Source: Urophycis tenuis (taxonomy: Eukaryota > Chordata > Actinopteri > Gadiformes > Phycidae). From it: a stretch of DNA of 64,000 nt. The stretch covers positions 2,434,047 to 2,498,046 of the forward strand of contig JAXIVH010000016.1 in assembly GCA_036785325.1 (NCBI GenBank). The letters are read 5' to 3'. The notes beneath the pieces were generated by a model that was not told the DNA's origin, made no database searches, and saw only the letters and a list, made by a program, of their open reading frames with translations. Of this stretch, positions 22,142 through 31,547 are shown piece by piece. Made by a program: the position numbers and the translations under genes. Each line of letters opens with the position of its first letter. The first letter of the stretch is position 1.

Positions 22142-22543
22142 GCGTGCGTGAGTGTGGAGTTTCCAACATGTTTCACCTGTATTCCGTTTTATGTTCAATA
22201 AAAAAAAAATGCTCTGAGAACGCGTTATATGTTCGGAGGTGGGCCGCGAAAATTTTTGAGACATAAAAGTGGGCCCTGAGTTGGAAAAGGTTGGGAACCA
22301 CTGCTCTACACGTAAACGTCCAATGAGCGTGTCTTTGTCAAAGAAGTAAAAAACCAGCGATTATGCTGAAGTTAATTCGGATGTTGTTTTTGTTGCTGAT
22401 GTTATGGGTAAAGGGCTCCAGTTTAAACCACTTTGTGGGGAAGTTGTACAAAGTTTGTGCAAACAGTTAAATGTTGAGCCAAAGAAAGTCAAGTAATAAC
22501 GGCTGCGGCCTTGCGGGACCTTCGGGGGGCGGGGCTTGATGTC

Positions 22544-23218
22544 CAGCCAGTCAAGCCCCGCCCACACGGAATCACTGTGAAAGTTAAGTCCACCCCTTGC
22601 CACCTTCCCTTTTGGCAAAATATCGGAATAGGAGTTCATAGGAGGATCCAGTGTTGTCGCAAATGGTCAGGTACATCTTCCGGAAGAAAATTCCTGCTGA
22701 TCTCCCTCCTGATCTTCTAGAGTCAAAAAGTGACTTTCCACAGCACTTGATCCCAAATGAGAACATCTGCACAGAGTGCACAGGGCAGACACCACTTGGA
22801 AACCCACAGCTCATCACCTCCAAAGCCAGAATTGTGACTGTGACAGAGACAGTAGAAGGTTTTATTTTCCTCTTCCTTGTTTTTCATAACACATTGCATA
22901 TTTGACAGTTGTGGCCTACATAACCCATGTAGCAAAAATAGGTGTATTAGAGTTTTTTGTGAAATGCTTTACAAATTTGCTGAAACGGCCTGAAACATTT
23001 ACAGTGATGAACTTTAATATTAAATGTTGTCCAGTGAAATTGATTGAAAGCTGACAGATCTAGCTACTAGGGAAGAACAACATGAAATCTGACATCCAGG
23101 CAAATCCAGGCGCTGCTTCGACCGAGTTTCTGAAATCCCAACTGTCCCTGAACAAACCACAATGACGTAGCAGGGCTTGGCGTGTGACGTCGTGACATGG
23201 GCGGGGCTTGACCGGCTG
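22544..23218. other. Segment bounded by 21 bp inverted repeats
   Basis: CAGCCAGTCAAGCCCCGCCCA at 22544-22564 is matched in inverted form at 23198-23218 with one mismatch. A further inverted copy, GGGCGGGGCTTGA, lies at 22527-22540 just outside. The bounded segment holds the cysteine-cluster fragment and the spacer up to the OTU domain. It may be a small DNA transposon or a foldback element; I see no clear TSD. Confidence 0.4.
22636..22862 (+). pseudogene. Cysteine-cluster fragment of mobile-element protein
   Basis: A frame with RYIFRKKIPADLPPDLLES, then PNENICTECTGQTPLG and NPQLITSKARIVTVTETVEG, closing at a possible donor GAAG|GTTTTA. The CxxC pair followed by an LIT-KA-RIVT block recalls cysteine clusters linked to KDZ transposases and HMGXB3-like fish proteins; that is recognition at low confidence. 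It lies between the C76-like and OTU parts and is probably from the same ancestral gene. Confidence 0.45.
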
Positions 23219-23650
23219 ATAATTGGTGATGGTAACTGTTTCTTTAGAGCAATTAGTCAGGCTGTGTGTGGTACACAAAAGTATCACAGAAAAATTAGAC
23301 TTGCTGTAGTAAAGCATTAGAAAGCCAACGGTGGTATCCTTAGATCTGAATATTCCTCAATGGAGGAATATCTGACAGTGTCAAAAATGGCCTATGTTGG
23401 CAGTTGGGCCACAGAAGTAGAGATTCAAGCAGCAGCAGACTTTTTTGGTCTAAGTATTTTCACTTAGTGTGACGGTCGCTGGCTTGAATTTAGTTTTAGG
23501 GACAGGCCGTCTTATCAGAGAATTTATTTAGAAAATTGTAATGGTAATCATTATGAGACTGTTGTTTGTGTTCAGCTGCCAAACATGCAGTGTTGCTATG
23601 GGTATTGCACAGTGGATAGAATGGATACGTACAACTTTAGAAGTCGTAGT
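23219..23650 (+). pseudogene. OTU-type cysteine protease domain, two stops
   Basis: One frame reads IIGDGNCFFRAISQAV, the OTU motif with Asp and nucleophile Cys. It continues TEVEIQAAADFFGLSIF and RWLEF to IYLENCNGNHYETVVCV with the expected catalytic His. This is a full OTU core of about 125 residues. Two in-frame TAG codons (23318-23320 and 23465-23467) inactivate it. A hAT element at 23651 cuts off the gene. OTU domains remove ubiquitin and are common accessories of Helitron and other large eukaryotic elements. The preceding frames suggest it followed the C76-like domain in one protein. Confidence 0.75.
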
Positions 23651-24837
23651 CAGTGGCAGTTTTAGGCAGCCGGGCAGCCACCCGGGGCAGCACTTTGGGG
23701 GGGGGGGGGGCACGAGAACTTAAAAGAAAAAAAAAAAATAATAATAATCTGCGCCGCGAAGCGCTTCTCTATAATCTATCATGTCACTATGTGGGGAATT
23801 GGCAAATTGTCGCCCCCTGCAGCTGCAGGTGGGGGGGACACAGGACTGCGATGACAGTTCAACTCTGGTAGGGACGGTCTCCCAAATCACACCCCTGCTT
23901 CAGAAAGCTGTGTGTGTGAGAAGGTGAAAGGTGAGGGGTGCGCGGGGGACAGTTCAACTCTGGGTCTCCAGAAATAGAACGGACAACAAGGGGGGGGGGG
24001 GGGGGGGGATCCACTGTATCAGCAATACTCTGATGGAATGAGTGTGCTAAAGTCACACCTCGATTTTCTTCCATATCGCACATTGTATTCATAATATTAT
24101 AAATGCAGGCCTATAATTCCTCCACGTTTTTCTTAATTGTGTGAAATGGCTAATAAAAATAGACACAAAACTATTGTGGTCACCAAGGTGAATTGGTTTA
24201 GTCTTAACTTCTCGTGAGTGAGTGTTGGGGGATGGGAAATCTGTTGATTGTCGAGTGCCAAATAAACAGATGGACAGGAAAAGGTCAAAGCCATCAGGTG
24301 CCCAATTTAGGAAAAAAAGAAAAGGAGAAATTAGCAAAAGATAAAGGTATGCAAATATGTCCTCTGTATGATTACGGCATCCATGTCATGAATGACGGGC
24401 TAACGTTAAATGGTGGTATAACTCTTACGTCTGTTAGCCTGGCTTCTTGCTATGATGCTTGCTATTCTTATACAACAATAATTCGGTCTTTACTCAACAA
24501 ACACGAGATCTAATTTCACCATAAGGTTGTGCCTTGCAACAAAACGGTTACAAGCTCAGTTGTTCTTTATTTCCATCATTTGGGTTAACGTTGGGCCCTG
24601 TAAATAGCCAACGAATTTTCTTCTCAAATACGAACATTTGCCATTTGCTACAAAGCTATTTCGTGACAAAGTATAGTTTAACCAGTCATAACGAAAGGGT
24701 GCCATGCATAGAATTTGAGGCAATAACCAAGGAGCTAATTGTTCCTCCCTGAAAGATAAGATTAATATAGTGTCTAATGAATGACATTTAGCATGTAAGG
24801 GCATGTTTATTTAAATTTGCAACTCACTAATATTTTG
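23651..24837 (+). mobile_element. hAT (ZMYM1-like) 5' fragment
   Basis: Starts CAGTGGCAGTTTTAGGC, a form typical of hAT ends, right after the OTU frame. At 24270-24346 a coding exon MDRKRSKPSGAQFRKK ends at a donor AAAG|GTATGC. This is the usual first exon of ZMYM1-like hAT proteins, here shifted in its A-run so that it stops at TAA. G-runs at 23697-23710 and 23990-24007. The rest of the element is absent: another hAT begins at 24838. Confidence 0.55.
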
Positions 24838-25604
24838 TAGGGATGCACCGATACCGATACTGGCATCGGGTATCGCGCCGATAGTGTTGTAATATACTTG
24901 TACTCGTACTCGCTAAAGTTCATCGATACCAAGAACCGATACCAGTGCATGCAATCGCTCTGCATGAAGACCGCGATCAGAGGGTGGCTTTGCATCTTTG
25001 CTGTATTTTTTTAGATCAGCGGCTAGGGGGAGACGTCGAGCTAATCAGAAACAGAAAACAGCGAGGTTAGGCGAGGAGTGAGACTGGCGGTTGAAAGAAG
25101 AAAAAAAACTGGCGGCTGCGTTAATTAGCACCATGTCAGCAGTGTGGGCTCATTTCAAATTATGCGAAAATGACAGAAGCAAGGCAGAATGTATACTGTG
25201 TGCTGGTAAGGTCTCCAGGGGAGGAAAGGAGAGTACATCGTTCAATACGAGCAATTTGATAAAACATCTGAGGACACATCATCACCATGAGTATACCGAG
25301 TTTGCTAAGGCTAATGCGAAACCACAATAACCAACTTTAACTCAGGTTTTGGAAAAGCGAGGAAAAATGTCAAGAGAAAACCCACGGGCAGTTAAAATTA
25401 CAGAGGCTCTGACTCATTTTATTGCTCTGGATGACCAGCCACTGTCGGTTGTGGACAATGTAGGATTTCGCCGTCTCCTCAGCACACTTGAGTCACAATA
25501 TGAGATTCCCGGCTGCCCCTACATCACGGATGTTATGGTGCCAAAACTTTTTGAGGATGTGAAAAAAAAAGTTCACAACCTGGTGAATAAGGCATCAGCC
25601 TTAA

Positions 25605-26104
25605 AGTGATGGTTCGGAGTAAAATTCACCCTGAGGTAATTTCCACCAATAATCCAGCCAAATACCCCCTCAGATGCATTTTTAGCGACGGTCAATATTT
25701 ATCAAGTTTAGGGGTATCAGCCGAATGGCTTAGTATTGGAGTGTCCAGTACAATGTATATATCTCGTAAATTACCCCACTAATAATGCATGGATTGTTAC
25801 CCAACTTCTGTAGTAGTACATATATGGTCTGTACTCACAAAACGAGGCATTTTAAAGTTTGTAAGTACACCAGGAGTTTATTTAAAAGAGCACTTTCCTG
25901 ATAGCTTCAACTCGCTGTTGCTAAGGCTACCGCTGCGTCGACGTCTCTTCCGTCTTTCCGGATAAGTTCGTAAAAGTCCTCTTCAAAACTCACAAGTGTA
26001 AGGAAAAAGTTAGTGGATTCAACATTCCATCGAAATGTATTGACAACTGGAATAATTGAATACTTGAAATTAGATGGGAGTGTTGAATTCACTAACTTTT
26101 TCTG
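25605..26104. mobile_element. Partial TTAA-type MITE
   Basis: Begins AGTGATGGTTCGGAGTAAAATT right after a TTAA (25601-25604) and matches 47939-48370 closely, but it stops at CTAACTTTTTC and lacks the second terminal repeat. The right TSD is missing too, so a deletion took the right end together with part of the host transposase. Confidence 0.8.
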
Positions 26105-26166
26105 CAGACGTCATTCCAGCAGTCACTGTGCTGCACAGACGTCATTCCAGCAGTCACTGTGCTGCA
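26105..26166. repeat. 31 bp tandem duplication in coding
   Basis: CAGACGTCATTCCAGCAGTCACTGTGCTGCA occurs twice head to tail (26105-26135, 26136-26166). Being 31 bp it shifts the frame of the hAT transposase at the edge of the MITE deletion. Confidence 0.9.
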
Positions 26167-26312
26167 CAGATTTCTAACAAGGGAGACTGATGAAGACCAT
26201 GGGGTCAAAGCGATGAAGGGAACCTTGGCTGCAGCTGTCAGGAAGCGATTCACTGAGGTGGAGGCAAACCCACTCTACAGCATCGCAACGCTACTCGATC
26301 CCAGGTGAGTGT

Positions 26313-26365
26313 GACAGTAACTGTGTGTGTGTGTAACTGATGTGTGTAACTGTGTGTGACTATGC

Positions 26366-26427
<62 letters not shown>

Positions 26428-26774
26428 CTGATGTGTGTAACTGTGTGTGACTATGCGATTGTGACTGTGTGTGTGTAACTGATGTGTGTAACTGTGACTA
26501 TGTGTGATTGTAACTGACTGTGTGTGTGTAACTGTGTGACTATGTGTGATTGTAATTGTGACTGTGTGTGTGTGTAACTGTGTGACTATGTGTGATTGTA
26601 ACTGTGACTGTGTGTGTGTGTGTAACTGATGTGTGTAACTGTGACTATGTGTGATTGTAACTGTGACTGTGTGTAACGGATGTGTGTAACTGTGTGTGTG
26701 TAACTGATGTGTGTAACTGTGTGACTATGTGATTGTAACTGTGACTGTGTGTGTGTGTGTAACTGTGTGACTAT
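26313..26774. repeat. Compound TG-rich microsatellite in intron
   Basis: (TG)n runs, the longest about 26361-26425, mixed with GTAACTG(A/T)TG and GACTATGTGTGATTGTAACTG units. The same array resumes at 28803-28910 after the MITE. Confidence 0.9.
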
Positions 26775-26996
26775 CAGTACATTTACATGCAGCAAGAAAT
26801 TCGAATTTCTGATCGGATCAGATAATGACATGCGTAAGACCGGATCACTTGTCCGAGTATACATGCCGTTCAGAGAATCGGATTAACAGCCGGAGCATGG
26901 GCTGACTCTGGACGCTATGTGGCGCTGCGCATGTGCAGAATGGCGCTGCGCATGCGCAGAATGCAAAATCCGATTCAGATCCGATTGCTGAGTATA

Positions 26997-28636
26997 CAGT
27001 CAGGTCCATAAATATTGGGACATCGACACAATTCTAACCTTTTTGACTCTATACACCACCACAATGGATTTGAAATGAAATGAACAAGTGCTTAAACTGC
27101 AGACTTTCAGCTTTAATTTGAGGGTATTTACATCCAAATCAGGTGAACGGTGTAGGAATTACAACAGTTTGTATGTGTGCCTCCCACTTTTTAAGGGACC
27201 AAAAGTAATGGGACAATTGGCTGCTCAGCTGTTCCATGGCCAGGTGTGTGTTATTCCATCATTATCCCATTTACAAGCAGCAGATAAAAGAGTTCATTTC
27301 AAGTGTGCTATTTGCATTTGGAATCTGTTGCTGTCAACTCTCAATATGAGATCCAAAGAGCTGTCACTATCAGTGAAGCAAGCCATCATTAGGCTGAAAA
27401 ATCAGAACAAACCCATCAGAGAGATAGCAAAAACATTAGGCGTGGCCAAATCAACTGTTTGGAACATTGTTAAAAAGAAAGAACGCACCGGTGAGCTCAG
27501 CAACACCAAAAGACCCGGAAGACCACGGAAAACAACTGTAGTGGATGACCGAAGAATTCTTTCCCTGGTGAAGAAAAACCCCTTCACAACAGTTGGCCAG
27601 ATCAAGAACACTCTCCAGGAGGCAGGTGTGTGTGTGTCAAAGTCAACAATCAAGAGACGACTTCACCAGAGTGAATACAGAGGGTTCACCACAAGATGTA
27701 AACCATTGGTGAGCCTCAAAAACAGGAAGGCCAGACTACAGTTTGCCAAACAACACCTAAAAAAGCCTTCACAGTTCTGGAACAACATCCTATGGACAGA
27801 TGAGACAAAGATCAACTTGTACCAGAGTGATGGGAAGAGAAGAGTATGGAGAAGGAAAGGAACTGCTCATGATCCAAAGCATACCACCTCATCAGTGAAG
27901 CATGGTGGTGGTAGTGTCATGGCGTGGGCATTTATGGCTGCCAATGGAACTGGTTCCCTTGTATTTATTGATGATGTGACTACTGACAAAAGCAGCAGGA
28001 TGAATTCTGAAGTGTTTCGGGCAATATTATCTGCTCATATTCAGTCAAATGCTTCACAACTCATTGGACGGCGCTTCATAGTGCAGATGGACAATGACCC
28101 AAAGCATACTGCGAAAGCAACCAAAGAGTTTTTTAAGGCAAAGAAGTGGAATGTTATGCAATGGCCAAGTCAATCACCTGACCTGAATCCGATTGAGCAT
28201 GCATTTCACTTGTTGAAGACAAAACTGAAGGGAAAATGCCCCAAGAACAAGCAGGAACTGAAGACAGTTGCATTAGAGGCCTGGCAGAGCATCACCAGGG
28301 ATGAAACCCAGCGTCTGGTGATGTCTATGCGTTCCAGACTTCAGGCTGTAATTGACTGCAAAGGATTTGCAACCAAGTATTAAAAAATGAAAGTTTGATT
28401 TATGATTGTTAATTTGTCCCATTACTTTTGGTCCCTTAAAAAGTGGGAGGCACACATACAAACTGTTGTCATTTCTACACCGTTCATCTGATTTGAATGT
28501 ACATACCCTCAAATTAAAGCTGATAGTCTGCAGTTAAAGCACATCTTGTCAGTTTAATTTCAAATCCATTGTGGTGGTGTATAGAGCCAAAAAGGTTAGA
28601 ATTATGTTGATGTCCCAATATTTATGGACCTGACTG
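26997..28636 (+). mobile_element. Tc1-like transposon, apparently intact, TA TSD
   Basis: Ends CAGTCAGGTCCATAAATATT and its inverted complement, flanked by TA at 26995-26996 and 28637-28638. Subterminal repeats are also present: TCCCACTTTTTAAGGGACC at about 27183 and its inverse near 28430, so the total inverted repeat region is ~210 bp. The 1.64 kb length is standard. It carries an uninterrupted transposase ORF and no disabling lesion that I can see. Confidence 0.95.
27346..28383 (+). CDS. Tc1/mariner transposase (DD34E), intact
   Basis: An open frame extends upstream to 27088, but ATG at 27346 (MRSKELSLSVKQ) is the natural start of this family, giving 345 codons. Residues ~5-110 form the paired-like bipartite HTH: KQAIIRLKNQNKPIREIAKTLG, then GRPRKT as the hinge, then TIKRRLHQ. 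The catalytic triad is in WTDETKINLY, VQMDNDPKHTAK and PDLNPIEHAFHLL, with DD34E spacing. GGGSVMAW, the glycine-rich box, is present. The length and all motifs are as expected. The enzyme excises at TIRs and inserts at TA. Confidence 0.96.
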   Translation: MRSKELSLSVKQAIIRLKNQNKPIREIAKTLGVAKSTVWNIVKKKERTGELSNTKRPGRPRKTTVVDDRRILSLVKKNPFTTVGQIKNTLQEAGVCVSKSTIKRRLHQSEYRGFTTRCKPLVSLKNRKARLQFAKQHLKKPSQFWNNILWTDETKINLYQSDGKRRVWRRKGTAHDPKHTTSSVKHGGGSVMAWAFMAANGTGSLVFIDDVTTDKSSRMNSEVFRAILSAHIQSNASQLIGRRFIVQMDNDPKHTAKATKEFFKAKKWNVMQWPSQSPDLNPIEHAFHLLKTKLKGKCPKNKQELKTVALEAWQSITRDETQRLVMSMRSRLQAVIDCKGFATKY

Positions 28637-29311
28637 TACATGCCGTTAAAAGTCCGACTATGAACGAATTATCCAGGTGTTGTTATCCGATTTTGAGATG
28701 TCCGAAGTAGGTCGGATTAAGGTGTTTACATGCACTTAAAATGTCCAAACGATGTCTTATACGATTAGAAATTCGAATTTCTTGCTGCATGTAAACGTAC
28801 TGTATGTGTGATTGTAACTGTGACTGTGTGTGTGTGTAACTGATTTGTGTAACTGTGTGACTATGTGTGATTGTAACTGTGACTGTGCTTGTACTTGTGT
28901 GTGACTGCTAAAATAGCAAGCATGTCTATTTTCAACTTTTTTTTCTTTCTGTTTTAGGTACAAAAATCGTTTCTTCTCCAGTGCTACCGCTGCTGCAAAT
29001 GCCAAAGAGGTGCTGAAACTTGAGCTGCTGAGGTTGCCTGGAGAACTGGACAAGCAGGAGGATCATGACCTGAATGAGCCACCTTCAAGAAAACCACGCA
29101 CGGACCAGACCACCAGCAGTTTCGACAGCATATTTGATGAAATTGCAGATGAGCAGGCATCAGCATCAATGGGGACAGCTGCAGTAGGTTCAAGTGTACA
29201 AGTAGAGACATGGATGTAATACCATCTGCTCTATTTTTAAAAGTTTTACCAATTATTAGTGCACGGGGCAAACGCACCGAGCACTGGCCCTACAGCAAAG
29301 CTGTGGAGCCA

Positions 29312-29336
29312 GTGCTCGGGGCAAAGCCCCGAGCAC
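29312..29336. other. Perfect hairpin near Helitron left end
   Basis: GTGCTCGGGGC, AAA, GCCCCGAGCAC: 11 bp arms with a 3-base loop. Another hairpin, CTACAACTC...GAGTTGTAG, follows near 29423. Confidence 0.85.
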
Positions 29337-30404
29337 TATTGTTATCCTGTGGATTTTTTCTTAAGATTATTATTCTTTTTATTATTATTCCTCTTCCTCG
29401 CTTTTTTGATTCGCTACTAGTCCTACAACTCGAAGAGTTGTAGGACAAATGATATATCAAAATGTGCGTCTTCATCGGGATCGGTGTGCTTCAATACAAA
29501 TTTAAAAAATATTAATTTTTCATGAAGTTATTTGCAAAAAACTGAATATTTTCCCATAGACAATGCATGGGAGGAGGTCAAAAAATAAATACTTTTACTG
29601 CTGTCTGCTGCTCCTGCATACTTTGACCTAGAGACTCCATTTCAACTTTAAACAGTAGACACAAGTCTTGTGTATTTTATGTATATTTCCATATTTTGAT
29701 AGGTCATATACTTTTTGATCAATCACTGTTCAATGACCATGATCATTTTTGGAGAAATGATGAGATTACAATGGGTGTGTATTGCATGCCCTTATTAGGG
29801 TTAGAGTGTAGCTAGAGTGGAGAGAGCTCCAGAAAAATAAAAAAATAAATCTCTTTCCACGCTGCTCCTGGCCACAGTTTACAATGTACACACATGATTT
29901 TTTTCCAACTTTGTAGACATACGTGTTCTGTCTCTCACAATGTGTTTAAAAAATCGGAGAGATTTATAGAATTCGAATTAGCAGCCTCTAAGTGCGGCCA
30001 GTCGGTGTCTTCTCCTAATTGACTCCAATACAAATATTTCAAATATTTTCAGAGAAAAGCAGAACGGACCCCTGTTTTAAACTTGCGAGTGTCTCCGAAA
30101 TATTTACTCTAGAAACATTGTAGAAACACGAAATCGTTCGGGAAGTCCTTACGGCGATGATGGTCTTGCTTTTTTTCTGATAGGAGCTACCGTTTTGTCA
30201 GAATAAGCCCAAATGTGAGACCAGTGCCGAGGCAGAAATGGCTTTGTTATGGGTTCGTTACTGGTAGTCCGTACCATGACAATGCAAACTCCAGGGGGGG
30301 CCTGGTGTTCTAATGGTTTGGCCCAGCTGAAAAGCGGGAAGTGCCGTGTTGTGTTTTCCTCGCGTGCTTGCGTGTGTGGGTGAGTGACCTGTATCGATCG
30401 CGCG

Positions 30405-30534
<130 letters not shown>

Positions 30535-30598
30535 GCACGCGATGTATTGCACACGCACAGAGCTCTAATACTTTTCATTGGATAATGTGATTCAGATA

Positions 30599-30766
30599 GG
30601 TGCAGTTCAGCCGTGTCTACCTGCTGAATGTAACCGCTGTGAAACTATCGGGAAATAACGATTCATTTCGCTGATTAACGGCGGTGCAGTTCAGCCGTGT
30701 CTACCTGCTGAATGTAACCGCTGTGAAACTATCGGGAAATAACGATTCATTTCGCTGATTAACGGC
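30599..30766. repeat. 84 bp exact tandem duplication
   Basis: The unit starting GGTGCAGTTCAGCCGTGTCT and ending GATTAACGGC is present twice in direct order (30599-30682 and 30683-30766) with no difference seen. The related copy at 54.5 kb has one unit. Confidence 0.9.
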
Positions 30767-31547
30767 TTTATCGAGACCGGCGCTCGCTCTCTGTTATTGT
30801 ACGTCTCTCTACCAAAGTGCTCTATCTCTCCGTCTCTCTCTCGTCATCGGACACAAATCAAATTAAATGTGAATGTAAAGTAAACCTAACACTAACCCTA
30901 ACCTCAACGTCTCTGTAGACATATCGCGCGTGTCTGGGTGCTTGCAAAACTGTCATTTTAATTCATAACATTGAGTGACACACACACACGTCCCGACCGC
31001 AGCAGTTGATCAGTGATGGGCAGTGAGATCTGTCTGTCTTGTCGTTGATAAATAAACTGTGAGATATCGAGTCTCCGTTGCCATGGTTACCATCTAGCGT
31101 CTCTCTCGTTATCGGACACAAATCAAATTAAATGTTGTTTCTATTTTGTGTAAATTAGGTTAATGCTTTTGTGTTTTCTTGTATTATCAGTTCAAGTTGT
31201 TGTACTTGCCTGAGGAAATCGTGGATAGTAGCGTGTTTTGTAACGTGTTGGGGTTAGTGTTTTGTGTAGGGTGTTTCCCAGAATGCATTGCGACATTCTG
31301 GCATTCTGTTTCATTACATGTTATTGCTATTAGATAGGGTTTGGAGGCGAATGTTCAGGACATGTTGGGTTCCTTACATTTCACTGTTTCATGACGTTCA
31401 GTTTGTTGACTGCTGTTTTTGGGATCAGCACCATTACTAAAACGGCTGTGACTCTGATACAGGTTCACACTCTGGTAGCATCACCCGTGCACTATCAAAA
31501 TTTCCCTCGAGGGAATTTTTGAACTCTAGTTGGCCCTGCTGTTTCGG

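Larger units (their letters stand above)
18701..22303 (+). mobile_element. hAT element, apparently intact, TSD CTCTACAC
   Basis: Termini are CAGTGATTCCCAACCT and, inverted at the other end, CAGTGGTTCCCAACCT (one mismatch in 16). Identical 8 bp duplications CTCTACAC lie at 18693-18700 and 22304-22311. The 3.6 kb interior holds one uninterrupted transposase ORF. Perfect TSD, near-perfect ends and an open ORF make it the best candidate for a recently active autonomous element here. It lies in the C76-like gene. Confidence 0.95.
15531..22490 (+). pseudogene. C76-like deubiquitinase-type protease, split by three insertions
   Basis: Joined across the insertions, four pieces keep one frame: 15531-15566, 17386-17681, 18444-18692 and 22304-22490. 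The order is MSLEPSSTTAG, then QCMAISLVPLAKHLIDS (candidate nucleophile Cys), then CVLDLPLKSVIDG and FGEYVSGDVDVV, then TVCGSTCAIIAHGDHFALVDSHARS (a D-x-H motif), then SDVVFVADVMGKGLQF. A Cys near the start with a later DSH motif is the layout of C76-type deubiquitinases (the herpesvirus large-tegument-protein class), which also occur in fish mobile elements. In-frame stops lie at 18673-18675 and at about 22348, and a double stop ends it at 22491. The function is inferred from motifs only. Confidence 0.6.
26775..28802. mobile_element. MITE with TIR CAGTACRTTTACATGCAGC, hosts Tc1
   Basis: The left end CAGTACATTTACATGCAGCA continues into AGAAATTCGAATTTCT; the right end is its inverted complement with one mismatch (CGTAC versus TGTAC). 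TAT lies on both sides and would fit a 3 bp duplication. The MITE alone is about 390 bp; a Tc1 element at 26997-28636 fills its centre. Confidence 0.75.

Noticed and set aside
26313..26774. CRISPR-like periodic array
   Set aside because: Irregular TG-rich microsatellite without constant spacers, in a eukaryotic intron.
27088..27345. N-terminal extension of the Tc1 ORF
   Set aside because: These 86 codons lie in the inverted terminal repeat region; family proteins start at the ATG at 27346.
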